Translations under genes and position numbers: made by a program | The notes under the pieces: model-generated | What the model was told of the DNA's origin: nothing | The model's input: the letters and a program-made list of their open reading frames with translations, nothing else | Database searches by the model: none | Source: Flavobacteriaceae bacterium | GTDB lineage: Bacteria; Bacteroidota; Bacteroidia; Flavobacteriales; Flavobacteriaceae | Assembly (NCBI GenBank): GCA_013003145.1 | Contig: JABDLH010000275.1 | Location: 1-5,700, forward strand | Direction of reading: 5' to 3' | Length of the DNA: 5,700 bases | Shown: positions 1 to 5,700 of the stretch, one piece after another | How the letters are laid out: each line of letters starts with the position of its first letter | Position numbering within the stretch: the stretch's first letter is position 1

Positions 1-475
1 GATCTTCTGTCCTGGCCTGCAATGTCGCAGCTTCCAAACTCTGACCTGCGAGGCCCCGCCTTGGCTGATCTAACAAATAAACCGGGAAGCGTTTTCTTAA
101 GAAAATACTCTGAAAGCCCTCACGACCATCCGGGGTACTTTGCCAGGTCCGCATCGATTGTCCATATCCGTGCCAAAATACAAGGGGGAGCTCCCTGGCA
201 TCAACCGGGACTTGATAGAATACCGATGCGTGATCACCGTGCAGGGTCTGTCCTTCCGTACTTTGATCTGTTGGATTAAACGCTCCGTGAGCAATAGGAT
301 CAAAAGTTCCGGGACTCTCTTTTACGTTTCCTCCAACAGCGAATGTACCCTGTTCTTTAATTGCAATGATATCACTATGAGTAGTCTTATCATTAGTCTT
401 GTCCTTCTCGGTATTGTTTTCCTTGCATCCAAAAAGGTGTAATGATATTGCTAAAATGAATATGATTTTTTTCAT
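1..475 (-). CDS. Alpha/beta hydrolase lipoprotein, N-terminal part (cut by left edge)
   Basis: This leftward reading frame opens at the ATG at 475 and runs without a stop through the left edge, giving 158 visible residues. The first 17 residues form a lipoprotein signal: Lys2-Lys3, a hydrophobic stretch, then the lipobox LFGC with Cys17 as lipidation site, followed by a polar, charged linker (KENNTEKDK). Around residues 97-110 is a strand ending in FWHGYGQS, the HG oxyanion-hole turn of alpha/beta hydrolases, followed by TPDGREGFQ and YLLDQPRRG (133-141), where the next strand of the fold is expected. From memory this pattern belongs to a family of secreted or lipidated alpha/beta hydrolases (esterase-like). 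The nucleophile elbow and the catalytic Asp/His lie outside the window, so activity cannot be confirmed. It is probably the last or a late gene of the leftward operon, 76 bp after the cupin gene. The substrate is unknown. Confidence 0.85.
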   Translation of the reverse strand, partial: MKKIIFILAISLHLFGCKENNTEKDKTNDKTTHSDIIAIKEQGTFAVGGNVKESPGTFDPIAHGAFNPTDQSTEGQTLHGDHASVFYQVPVDARELPLVFWHGYGQSMRTWQSTPDGREGFQSIFLRKRFPVYLLDQPRRGLAGQSLEAATLQARTED

Positions 476-551
476 GAAATTTGATTCAGAGGTTCTAAGA
501 TATAGCATTCGTATAAATGAGCGGATGGTTAGGGGGTAGTTTGATTCGCCA
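476..551. other. Short intergenic gap between cupin and hydrolase genes
   Basis: This gap of 76 bp is the longest inside the leftward gene cluster. I see no TAnnTTTG box and no hairpin followed by a T-run on the minus strand, so nothing argues for a separate promoter or terminator here. Read-through from the cupin gene into the hydrolase gene is the simplest reading. Confidence 0.4.
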
Positions 552-1055
552 TTAATTTGCATACTCATCGTCGGTAACTGCTTCAAACCATTCCGTCGGC
601 CCGTCCACCCGGCTGCTGATGGCAAGCTGGATAAATTCTTTATCTGCACTAGCCCCGTGCCAATGCGCTGTATTTGCAGGGCATTTGACAACATCCCCTT
701 TGCGCAGTATTTTCTTTTCACTGCCTTTTTCCTGGTAGTATCCTTTACCAGACAGGGAGAGGATGATCTGCCCGTTCGGATGGGAATGCCAATTGGTCCT
801 TGCCCCGGGTGCAAACGTAACGCTACCCACAGAATTTCGGTTTACACTATCCGCAAGTACCAGCATTTCTACCCAAGCATCACCCACAAAGTTGTTGTTC
901 GTGATTTTATCTCCTTTTGAGAAAATCAATTCCTTGGGTGCAGCTGATTTATTTTGTTTAGTTGAATCTGTGGCCTGCATTTTCTCCCCGGATTGTTTAC
1001 AGGAGCAGATAAGCATTAAGATGAAGACTATATTTAAAAGATTTATTTTACTCAT
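552..1055 (-). CDS. Cupin-domain lipoprotein (HNL-like metal cupin)
   Basis: A 167-residue single-domain cupin. Residues 1-19 are a lipoprotein signal with a hydrophobic core and Cys19 in LICSC (Cys at -2 is unusual), so the protein is probably anchored in an envelope membrane. Cupin motif 1 is at 84-103, G-x5-HSH-x3-Q-x6-G with His90, His92 and Gln96. Motif 2 is at 120-135, G-x5-P-x-N-x2-H-WHGA with His131. The usual Glu of motif 1 is replaced by Gln, and the GARTxWHxHPxGQ plus PANTAHWHGA pattern closely resembles the manganese cupins that include the (R)-selective hydroxynitrile lyase of Granulicella. Members of this group are often encoded next to, or fused with, CMD-family domains, as here: the CMD gene ends 15 bp upstream. 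A metal-binding enzyme is likely; the reaction (lyase, isomerase or dioxygenase) is not decided by sequence. Confidence 0.88.
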   Translation of the reverse strand: MSKINLLNIVFILMLICSCKQSGEKMQATDSTKQNKSAAPKELIFSKGDKITNNNFVGDAWVEMLVLADSVNRNSVGSVTFAPGARTNWHSHPNGQIILSLSGKGYYQEKGSEKKILRKGDVVKCPANTAHWHGASADKEFIQLAISSRVDGPTEWFEAVTDDEYAN

Positions 1056-1070
1056 GATTATTAAATTGTA

Positions 1071-1829
1071 TTATTCTTTAGTTTTTAATAAGGAGGAGAG
1101 CACTTCCCTGGCCGAATCAATTTTCTCCTGTTCCACATTTCTTGCTACAGTATCGATCAGTTCCTCCAGTTGTTCCGGAGTGATGCCCTGGATCAGGCAG
1201 ATATTCATATGCGAACGTACCATGGGTTCTACACCACCAATGGTTACCAGGACCGAAACCGTGACCAGTTCCCGTTGCCGGTAGTCCAGGATATCCCGTT
1301 CAAAGATGTCAGCGAACAAGTGCTCCTTTAAAAAGACTTCGATAATAGGGGCAAACTGTGCATAATCGGTGGGTGGTCCATCTAATTTTCGTTGTACCAA
1401 TTCTTCCAAATTCGCTTTCCCTTTTTCGTACTTGGATCGGTTATCTTCTATTGGGGTTGCTTCTGCACCTATGGGGTCCTCAATTCCTTTTGCCTTTCTT
1501 TCGTCCAGAACTTTGATAAAGGTCCTCAGGCCACGAAGACTACGAGGAAATCCACAGTAGGCATAGAGATGCACCATAGCCTCTTTGATTTGGTTAACCG
1601 TCAGATCAGCCTCCAATCCTTCTGCCAGAGCAGTTTCCAGGTTTTCCAGGTCACCTTTAGCCGTGAGTGATGCGATGGTGATCAAAGATTGTTGTTGAGG
1701 ATTTAATGTGGCAGTCTCACCGGCATCTGCCTGTGCTGCAACATGGCTAGAGAAACCGAGGACGGTAATGACAATCCAGAGCAAAACACTTGATTTGAGA
1801 TAATATATATTCAATCGTTCAATTTTCAT
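1071..1829 (-). CDS. Exported double-domain carboxymuconolactone decarboxylase (CMD) family protein
   Basis: A 252-residue protein with an N-terminal signal sequence (hydrophobic residues about 12-30, possible SPI cleavage after AAQA near 34), predicted to be periplasmic. Two CMD/AhpD-type helical domains follow. Domain 1 spans about 43-110 and contains EAMVHLYAYCGFPRSLRG (83-100); domain 2 spans about 158-245 and contains RQRELVTVSVL and VEPMVRSHMNICLIQGITPEQ (200-220). Each domain has one Cys (92 and 211) in the core helix, but neither has the CxxC pair of the AhpD peroxidase, so a thiol-peroxidase role is not supported. Glu83/His87 and Glu201/His207 are candidate active-site positions. The family's founding member is gamma-carboxymuconolactone decarboxylase PcaC, which is cytoplasmic and has one domain; this tandem exported form is distinct and its reaction is unknown. 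It starts 12 bp after the DUF5916 gene and ends 15 bp before the cupin gene, consistent with co-transcription. Confidence 0.88.
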   Translation of the reverse strand: MKIERLNIYYLKSSVLLWIVITVLGFSSHVAAQADAGETATLNPQQQSLITIASLTAKGDLENLETALAEGLEADLTVNQIKEAMVHLYAYCGFPRSLRGLRTFIKVLDERKAKGIEDPIGAEATPIEDNRSKYEKGKANLEELVQRKLDGPPTDYAQFAPIIEVFLKEHLFADIFERDILDYRQRELVTVSVLVTIGGVEPMVRSHMNICLIQGITPEQLEELIDTVARNVEQEKIDSAREVLSSLLKTKE

Positions 1830-1841
1830 TTTTTTAATTCT

Positions 1842-4037
1842 TTAGATATTCAACCAATAGGTAAGTTTCAAGTTAAGCGAACGAAATCGTGGAGCGAAGT
1901 TTTCTGTAAAATAATTGTCGTTATAAACCAGGAAAAGATCAGATAAGGGAGCAAAACGCCATTGCAAGCGTGAATTGATTCCAAAATTATCACGTTGGTT
2001 GCTGTATTGAACCAGGGTATTCCAGAATAGGGATTTGCTGAAGGTAATCTCAGCCCTCGTGGTTGCTAACCAAATATCGGCATTGGAATAAGGTTCGGGC
2101 AAGCGGATACCATCGTAATTAACCCCGAAGCTAACATTGGCCCACGGCTGAAATCGATAACCAAGTTCACCGCCGAATGCATATCGTCTCCCGTTAAAAA
2201 AGCCACCTGCCGCAGTTCTGGCGCCAACGGTCAACAATTTTGAAGGGTTGGAATTGAACTCCACTGAAAATTGATTAAAACTATACCCCCGGTTACCGGG
2301 TAGGGGAACGGCCCCTTCCATACGGGTAGGATCAAAGTCATCAACCAGGAAAATATAATCATGTTGATACCGGGCTGATAGTGTAGCCTGGCTGGTAAAG
2401 GCGGCATCCCAGGTCGCCTGGTAAAAGTAATCGGTATGCCTAAAGTCCAGGTTGGGTCGCCAGAAGTTAACCCCTAATAGTTTTATACTGTGATTACTCA
2501 GTGCGGCATTCTTAGGGTAAAACCTCCTGGTGATAGAATTTCCTGTTTTAAAAATATCTTTTCGCGGTACAAAACCTAGATCTGCCCGGTATTCTTCATC
2601 GACGTAAACAAAGTCCGCTACAAAGCGCCAATTCCTGTCGTCATAATTCAGCCTGGCCTGGGAAGAAATGTTACCCTGGCTGTCATCAGGTTGAAAAGAT
2701 TTATGCAGGAAGAAATTCCCGGTCCATATATTGTCTGCTGAAGCCAGGTCATAGTCAAGGCCGATGACCCGGTTATACCTGTCGTCCGGATCCAGGTACT
2801 CCTCATTTCCGAAGGTTTGCCGGTTAATCCAGAAAACTCCGAGATTAGAGCGCGAGAAAACTTTCTTCTGAAAGGATAACATCATATTATTAAAAGACCC
2901 GATTTCATTGTCCGCATTGGCTTCGGTCTGTAAGTTCAGAAATCCCATACGGAGCGTAGGATTCAATTTACCACTGAGACGTACTCCCCCGATGATCTGG
3001 TTTTCGACCAGGTTTCCCTCGGGATCCCTGGCAAGACCTATTCTCCTAGAGAAGAAAGGGATATTATCCAATGGGTTCCCGTAATTAGCGAAAAGGTCAC
3101 TGTTATCAATAAAGAACTGGCGTTTTTCGGGTAATTGAATCTCAAAGCGAGTCAGGTTGGTGAATATATCGTCTACCTCCACATTGCTGAAATCAGGGTT
3201 TACCGTTATATCCAGGTTCATAGCATCTCCAATAGCTATCTTTGCATCACCACCAACTTTCAGATTGGTTTTAGTTTCATCTGTAACGTTATCCCGATCA
3301 ACCAAAGTGTTGAGGTAGGGGATAAGGGCCAGGGGCGTCCTTGACCTGCCTAAGGGCTTTTCAAACTTTAACTCGCCCATATAGGCAAGGCTGGACAATA
3401 ACTGGTTCTGAGGAATCTGGGTCCAGCTGGTCTGCTCGTTGCTCTGTATATTCCAGCGGTAAGAACGGAATCGCCATGAAGTGGCCCCTTCAATAAACTT
3501 AAGGGATGTGAAAGGAATAGCTATTTCCACGGTATAATGGTCCTCGAAACGCTGTGCTTCGGCCTGCCATTTAATATCCCAGGTATTGTTGAAGTTTGAA
3601 CCACCTTCAGAAACTAATCCTTCACGTTGCACCCCATAAGGGGTTACCCCAAAGAAGTATGCAGTGGTTGCATCGTTGAAGGTGTCAAACAGTAAAGAGA
3701 TATTGTCATTAGTGGTTCCCCCAAAATCCCTTCTCAAAGAAGAAACGACATAATTACCATTTTCTGCCTCTGCGCGAACGCCGATATAGAGCGTAGTTTC
3801 AGAGTATAGTATTTTAAAGGTAGTAGGAAACTTTGCAGCAAGGGAATCCGTAGGGAAGAACTGTATAAAATCAGAACCTGTTTCGGCCGTTTCCCAAACC
3901 GCTTCATTTAAGTTGCCATCCAAATTCAGCTGCTCTTCTATATATCTTGCCGTAATGCCTTTAGAAGTTGTTTGTGCAACACCTATACTACTTGTCAGAA
4001 GACATAGAGATAATACTACCGTTCTTATGATTCCCAT
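1842..4037 (-). CDS. DUF5916 outer-membrane protein with N-terminal CBM9-like domain
   Basis: First gene of the leftward cluster. The frame is open from the ATG at 4061 (739 residues), but I prefer the ATG at 4037 (731 residues): it gives a compact signal peptide (MGIIRTVV... to about GVAQ), and a promoter-like TACATTTG ends only 2 bp before the first ATG. In the longer numbering, residues about 36-235 form a CBM9-like beta-sandwich with the hallmark LDGNLNEAVW (47-56). The DUF5916 region follows (about 240-739), with NPDFSNVEVDD (289-299), NLTRFE, PEKRQFF (311-317) and FFSRRIGL (336-343). The rest is rich in alternating aromatic/polar strands and ends in LKLTYWLNI, as expected for an outer-membrane beta-barrel. 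Such proteins are widespread in Bacteroidota with no settled function; carbohydrate binding is suggested only by the CBM9-like fold. Its place at the head of the operon suggests a surface partner for the exported enzymes downstream. Confidence 0.88.
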   Translation of the reverse strand: MGIIRTVVLSLCLLTSSIGVAQTTSKGITARYIEEQLNLDGNLNEAVWETAETGSDFIQFFPTDSLAAKFPTTFKILYSETTLYIGVRAEAENGNYVVSSLRRDFGGTTNDNISLLFDTFNDATTAYFFGVTPYGVQREGLVSEGGSNFNNTWDIKWQAEAQRFEDHYTVEIAIPFTSLKFIEGATSWRFRSYRWNIQSNEQTSWTQIPQNQLLSSLAYMGELKFEKPLGRSRTPLALIPYLNTLVDRDNVTDETKTNLKVGGDAKIAIGDAMNLDITVNPDFSNVEVDDIFTNLTRFEIQLPEKRQFFIDNSDLFANYGNPLDNIPFFSRRIGLARDPEGNLVENQIIGGVRLSGKLNPTLRMGFLNLQTEANADNEIGSFNNMMLSFQKKVFSRSNLGVFWINRQTFGNEEYLDPDDRYNRVIGLDYDLASADNIWTGNFFLHKSFQPDDSQGNISSQARLNYDDRNWRFVADFVYVDEEYRADLGFVPRKDIFKTGNSITRRFYPKNAALSNHSIKLLGVNFWRPNLDFRHTDYFYQATWDAAFTSQATLSARYQHDYIFLVDDFDPTRMEGAVPLPGNRGYSFNQFSVEFNSNPSKLLTVGARTAAGGFFNGRRYAFGGELGYRFQPWANVSFGVNYDGIRLPEPYSNADIWLATTRAEITFSKSLFWNTLVQYSNQRDNFGINSRLQWRFAPLSDLFLVYNDNYFTENFAPRFRSLNLKLTYWLNI

Positions 4038-4063
4038 TCTGGGGTGTGATTTTTGATTCATTA

Positions 4064-4090
4064 CAAATGTATCCCGTATCCCAGCTCCAA
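4064..4090 (-). promoter_or_regulatory. Candidate promoter of the leftward operon
   Basis: The minus strand carries TACATTTG at 4071-4064, a perfect match to the Bacteroidota -7 consensus TAnnTTTG. A TTG lies at 4090-4088, 16 bp upstream, slightly shorter than the usual spacing. Transcription would begin near 4059, which is at the first possible ATG of the DUF5916 gene and about 20 bases before the second one (4037). Confidence 0.5.
4069..4082. repeat. Two tandem copies of GTATCCC
   Basis: The 7-bp unit GTATCCC occurs twice in a row, overlapping the upstream edge of the TACATTTG box. On the minus strand it reads GGGATACGGGATAC, which loosely resembles the ATTACGGATT repeat nearby in opposite orientation. 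It may be a regulatory half-site or chance. Confidence 0.4.
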
Positions 4091-4101
4091 GTAATACCCG
4101 G

Positions 4102-4132
4102 ATTACGGATTAACCTACCACTATTACGGATT
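4102..4132 (+). promoter_or_regulatory. Direct repeat ATTACGGATT x2, likely AraC-family operator
   Basis: Identical 10-mers ATTACGGATT lie at 4102-4111 and 4123-4132, exactly 21 bp apart start to start, which is two helical turns. A shorter GGATT also occurs at 4100-4104. AraC-type activators classically bind direct-repeat half-sites with about this period. The site sits between the divergent AraC gene and the operon, about 12 bp upstream of the operon's candidate -33 TTG and 12 bp upstream of the regulator's own candidate TTTG, so it could control both directions. The repeat is directly visible; its binding partner is inferred. Confidence 0.6.
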
Positions 4133-4144
4133 TGACAAGGTGGG

Positions 4145-4177
4145 TTTGATTTCCTGCTAATCAATGCCTTATCTTTA
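4145..4177 (+). promoter_or_regulatory. Candidate promoter of the AraC-family regulator gene
   Basis: TTTG at 4145-4148 and TATCTTTA at 4170-4177 (one mismatch, last base, to TAnnTTTG) are separated by 21 bp, fitting the Bacteroidota promoter layout. Transcription would start near 4183, downstream of the ATG at 4164 but upstream of the ATG at 4197, which favours the latter as the true start. Confidence 0.45.
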
Positions 4178-4196
4178 TAGTGAAAATCATTGTGCT

Positions 4197-5108
4197 ATGA
4201 GAAACGTGCTGAACATTAAAACGGTAGGAGATTACCTTAACTTACGAAGGCAAGAAATCCTACACCCTTTGGTGGGAGTGGTCGACTTTGAGGATGTCAA
4301 TGAAAAGGGCTATGTCATCAAAGGATATGATGCCTTTCATTATAACTGTTATGCCATTTTCCTGAAGGATGCAAAGGGCTGCAAAATGAAGTACGGGGGT
4401 AAGGACTATGATTATGATGAAGGTACACTGGTTTTCCTCGGACCCGGCCAGACCATCGAATTAGGTGAATATGACCCGAATTATGTTCCCAAAGGTTATG
4501 CGTTATTATTTCATCCTGACTTATTAGCCGGCACAGAACTAAGTAAGAAAATGCAACGCTACAGTTTTTTTGCCTATTCTGCTAACGAGGCTCTGCACCT
4601 TTCGGCCAGGGAGCGTAAAGTGATCCTGAGCCTGGTCGATAAGATTCAGTTTGAATTGGAACAGAACCTCGATAAGCATAGCAAAAAACTGATTGTGGCC
4701 AATATTGAACTTTTCCTGGACTACTGCCTCCGATTCTACGATCGGCAATTTCTCACCCGGGAAACGGTTCACCAGGGATCCATGGAGAAATTTGATGTTA
4801 TGCTGAAGGCGTACCTGGAGTCTGACAAACCCCAGAAAGAAGGACTACCCTCTGTAAGCTATTTTGCTGATCAACTACACTTGTCTGCCAATTATTTCGG
4901 GGACCTGGTGAAGAAGGAAACGGGGAGATCCGCCCAGGAATATATACAAGCTCAATTGATCGAAGTAGCTAAGGCCAAAGTATTTGACCACAGTAAGTCG
5001 GTCAGTGAAATCGCCTACGAACTGGGCTTTAAATATCCCCAGCATTTCAGCAGGCTCTTTAAACAGCGGGTGGGGCAGTCCCCTAAGGATTACAGGATGT
5101 TGAATTAG
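4197..5108 (+). CDS. AraC-family transcriptional regulator
   Basis: A 303-residue regulator when started at the ATG at 4197; the frame also has an ATG at 4164 (314 residues). The later start gives MRNVLNIKTVGDYLNL, which as I remember it is how Bacteroidota members of this family begin, and it lies downstream of a promoter-like element that would exclude the earlier ATG. Residues about 10-150 form a cupin-like sensor region (LHPLVGVVDF, then FLGPGQTIEL), followed by a helical linker. The C-terminal AraC domain has two helix-turn-helix units: VSYFADQLHLSANYFGDLVK near 220-239 and VSEIAYELGFKYPQHFSRLF near 269-288, closing with the typical GQSPKDYR. It is divergent from the DUF5916-CMD-cupin-hydrolase cluster and shares with it an intergenic region bearing a 21-bp-period direct repeat, so it probably activates that cluster in response to a small effector. 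The effector is unknown. Confidence 0.93.
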   Translation: MRNVLNIKTVGDYLNLRRQEILHPLVGVVDFEDVNEKGYVIKGYDAFHYNCYAIFLKDAKGCKMKYGGKDYDYDEGTLVFLGPGQTIELGEYDPNYVPKGYALLFHPDLLAGTELSKKMQRYSFFAYSANEALHLSARERKVILSLVDKIQFELEQNLDKHSKKLIVANIELFLDYCLRFYDRQFLTRETVHQGSMEKFDVMLKAYLESDKPQKEGLPSVSYFADQLHLSANYFGDLVKKETGRSAQEYIQAQLIEVAKAKVFDHSKSVSEIAYELGFKYPQHFSRLFKQRVGQSPKDYRMLN

Positions 5109-5147
5109 AAGATCCCAGTGCTTCTATGAGTATATCACCTTGATTAC

Positions 5148-5700
5148 TTATTTCCCGATACAGAAATTAGCAAAAATATTCCCCAGCAGGTCATCCGTGC
5201 TGATCTCCCCGGTGATCTCACCATAGTGGAAGAGCACCTGCCGGATATCGATAGCGAGCAGGTCTCCGGGTAAATCGTCCTCCATACCCATTCGTACCTT
5301 CTGGGTATCTTCCAGCGCTTTTAAAAGGGCGGCAGAGTGCCTGCTGTTAGTTACTATGGTCTCGTTATTGCGCAGAGCGCCGGTATTGACAAAATTAAGG
5401 AGCTGTTCTTTTAATTCTTCTACGCCTTCACCTGTACTGGCCGACATAAAATGACCTTGCGGGATCTGCTGTTTCCAATGCTTCTTCTGTTCTTCACTGA
5501 GCAGGTCCGATTTGTTCATGATCACGATCAGCGGTTTCTGCGGGTACTTGTTCTTGATCTTTTCCACTTCTACCTTGGCATTCTCATCAGCATCCGTGGT
5601 ATCAAATAAGTAGACTACCACCTGGGCCTTATCAACCTTCTCAAAAGTTCGCTGTATCCCGATTCCTTCAACCACATCGGTAGTCTCCCGTATCCCGGCC
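5148..5700 (-). CDS. mnmE: tRNA uridine-5-carboxymethylaminomethyl modification GTPase MnmE, C-terminal part
   Basis: The frame is open through the right edge; 183 C-terminal residues of a protein usually about 450-470 long are visible. It begins inside the G-domain at AGIRETTD, the remainder of the G3 DTAG motif, followed by VVEGIGI and the G4 motif NKSD (in VIMNKSDLL), then a G5-like SAS. The tail has IDIRQVLFHYGEITGEIS, DDLLGNIFANFCIGK, the family's signature C-terminal CxGK with its conserved Cys. MnmE works with MnmG to modify the wobble uridine of certain tRNAs in the cytoplasm. It is a housekeeping gene, convergent with the AraC gene with a 39-bp gap and unrelated to the operon on its left. 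An internal GTG at 5675 is not the start; the true start is outside the window. Confidence 0.97.
   Translation of the reverse strand, partial: AGIRETTDVVEGIGIQRTFEKVDKAQVVVYLFDTTDADENAKVEVEKIKNKYPQKPLIVIMNKSDLLSEEQKKHWKQQIPQGHFMSASTGEGVEELKEQLLNFVNTGALRNNETIVTNSRHSAALLKALEDTQKVRMGMEDDLPGDLLAIDIRQVLFHYGEITGEISTDDLLGNIFANFCIGK

Noticed and set aside
22..442. Two overlapping plus-strand open frames (22-279 and 140-442)
   Set aside because: Their translations show no recognisable domain and they lie antisense to the hydrolase lipoprotein, whose lipobox and HG/DQPRRG motifs are clear.
657..1284. Plus-strand frames antisense to the cupin and CMD genes
   Set aside because: The minus strand encodes complete conserved cupin and CMD proteins; the plus frames have no family-like features.
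1071..1829. AhpD-like alkylhydroperoxidase assignment for the CMD protein
   Set aside because: Neither CMD domain has the CxxC motif required by AhpD.
4539..4772. Minus-strand frame of 77 codons inside the AraC gene
   Set aside because: It is a shadow of the well-supported AraC-family reading frame on the plus strand.
5106..5126. Small hairpin TAGAAG/CTTCTA with a 9-base loop at the end of the AraC gene
   Set aside because: The 6-bp stem is weak and AT-rich, overlaps the stop codon, and has no T-run after it on the plus strand, so it is not a convincing terminator.
5148..5675. Treating the MnmE frame as a complete 175-residue GTPase starting at GTG 5675
   Set aside because: The frame continues upstream through AGIRETTD, part of the G3 motif, so the gene is only cut by the window edge.

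Overview
The window looks like chromosomal DNA of a Bacteroidota member, most likely a marine-type Flavobacteriaceae. This rests on the DUF5916 outer-membrane protein, SPII lipoproteins, the lack of Shine-Dalgarno sequences, and promoter-like TAnnTTTG boxes of the Bacteroidota type. No RNA gene, CRISPR array or insertion sequence was seen.

Layout: four genes read leftward, in the order DUF5916 barrel protein (about 4037 to 1842), exported double-domain carboxymuconolactone decarboxylase (CMD) family protein (1829-1071), cupin lipoprotein (1055-552), and alpha/beta hydrolase lipoprotein (475 to beyond the left edge). The first three are separated by only 12 and 15 bp; the hydrolase follows after 76 bp. 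They are probably one operon. Upstream and divergent is an AraC-family regulator (4197-5108). The intergenic region of about 160 bp holds a perfect 10-bp direct repeat with a 21-bp period, which is the geometry expected for an AraC operator, plus one candidate promoter facing each way. To the right, convergent with the regulator and 39 bp away, is the C-terminal part of the housekeeping tRNA-modification GTPase MnmE, cut by the right edge.

Working model (inference): the AraC protein senses a small molecule and switches on a cell-envelope pathway. The barrel protein sits in the outer membrane. The CMD protein, the cupin and the hydrolase all carry export signals and act outside the cytoplasm. 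CMD plus alpha/beta hydrolase recalls the cytoplasmic PcaC/PcaD pair of the beta-ketoadipate pathway, and the cupin has the His-x-His-x3-Gln...His metal site of the manganese hydroxynitrile-lyase cupins. The substrate cannot be read from the sequence.
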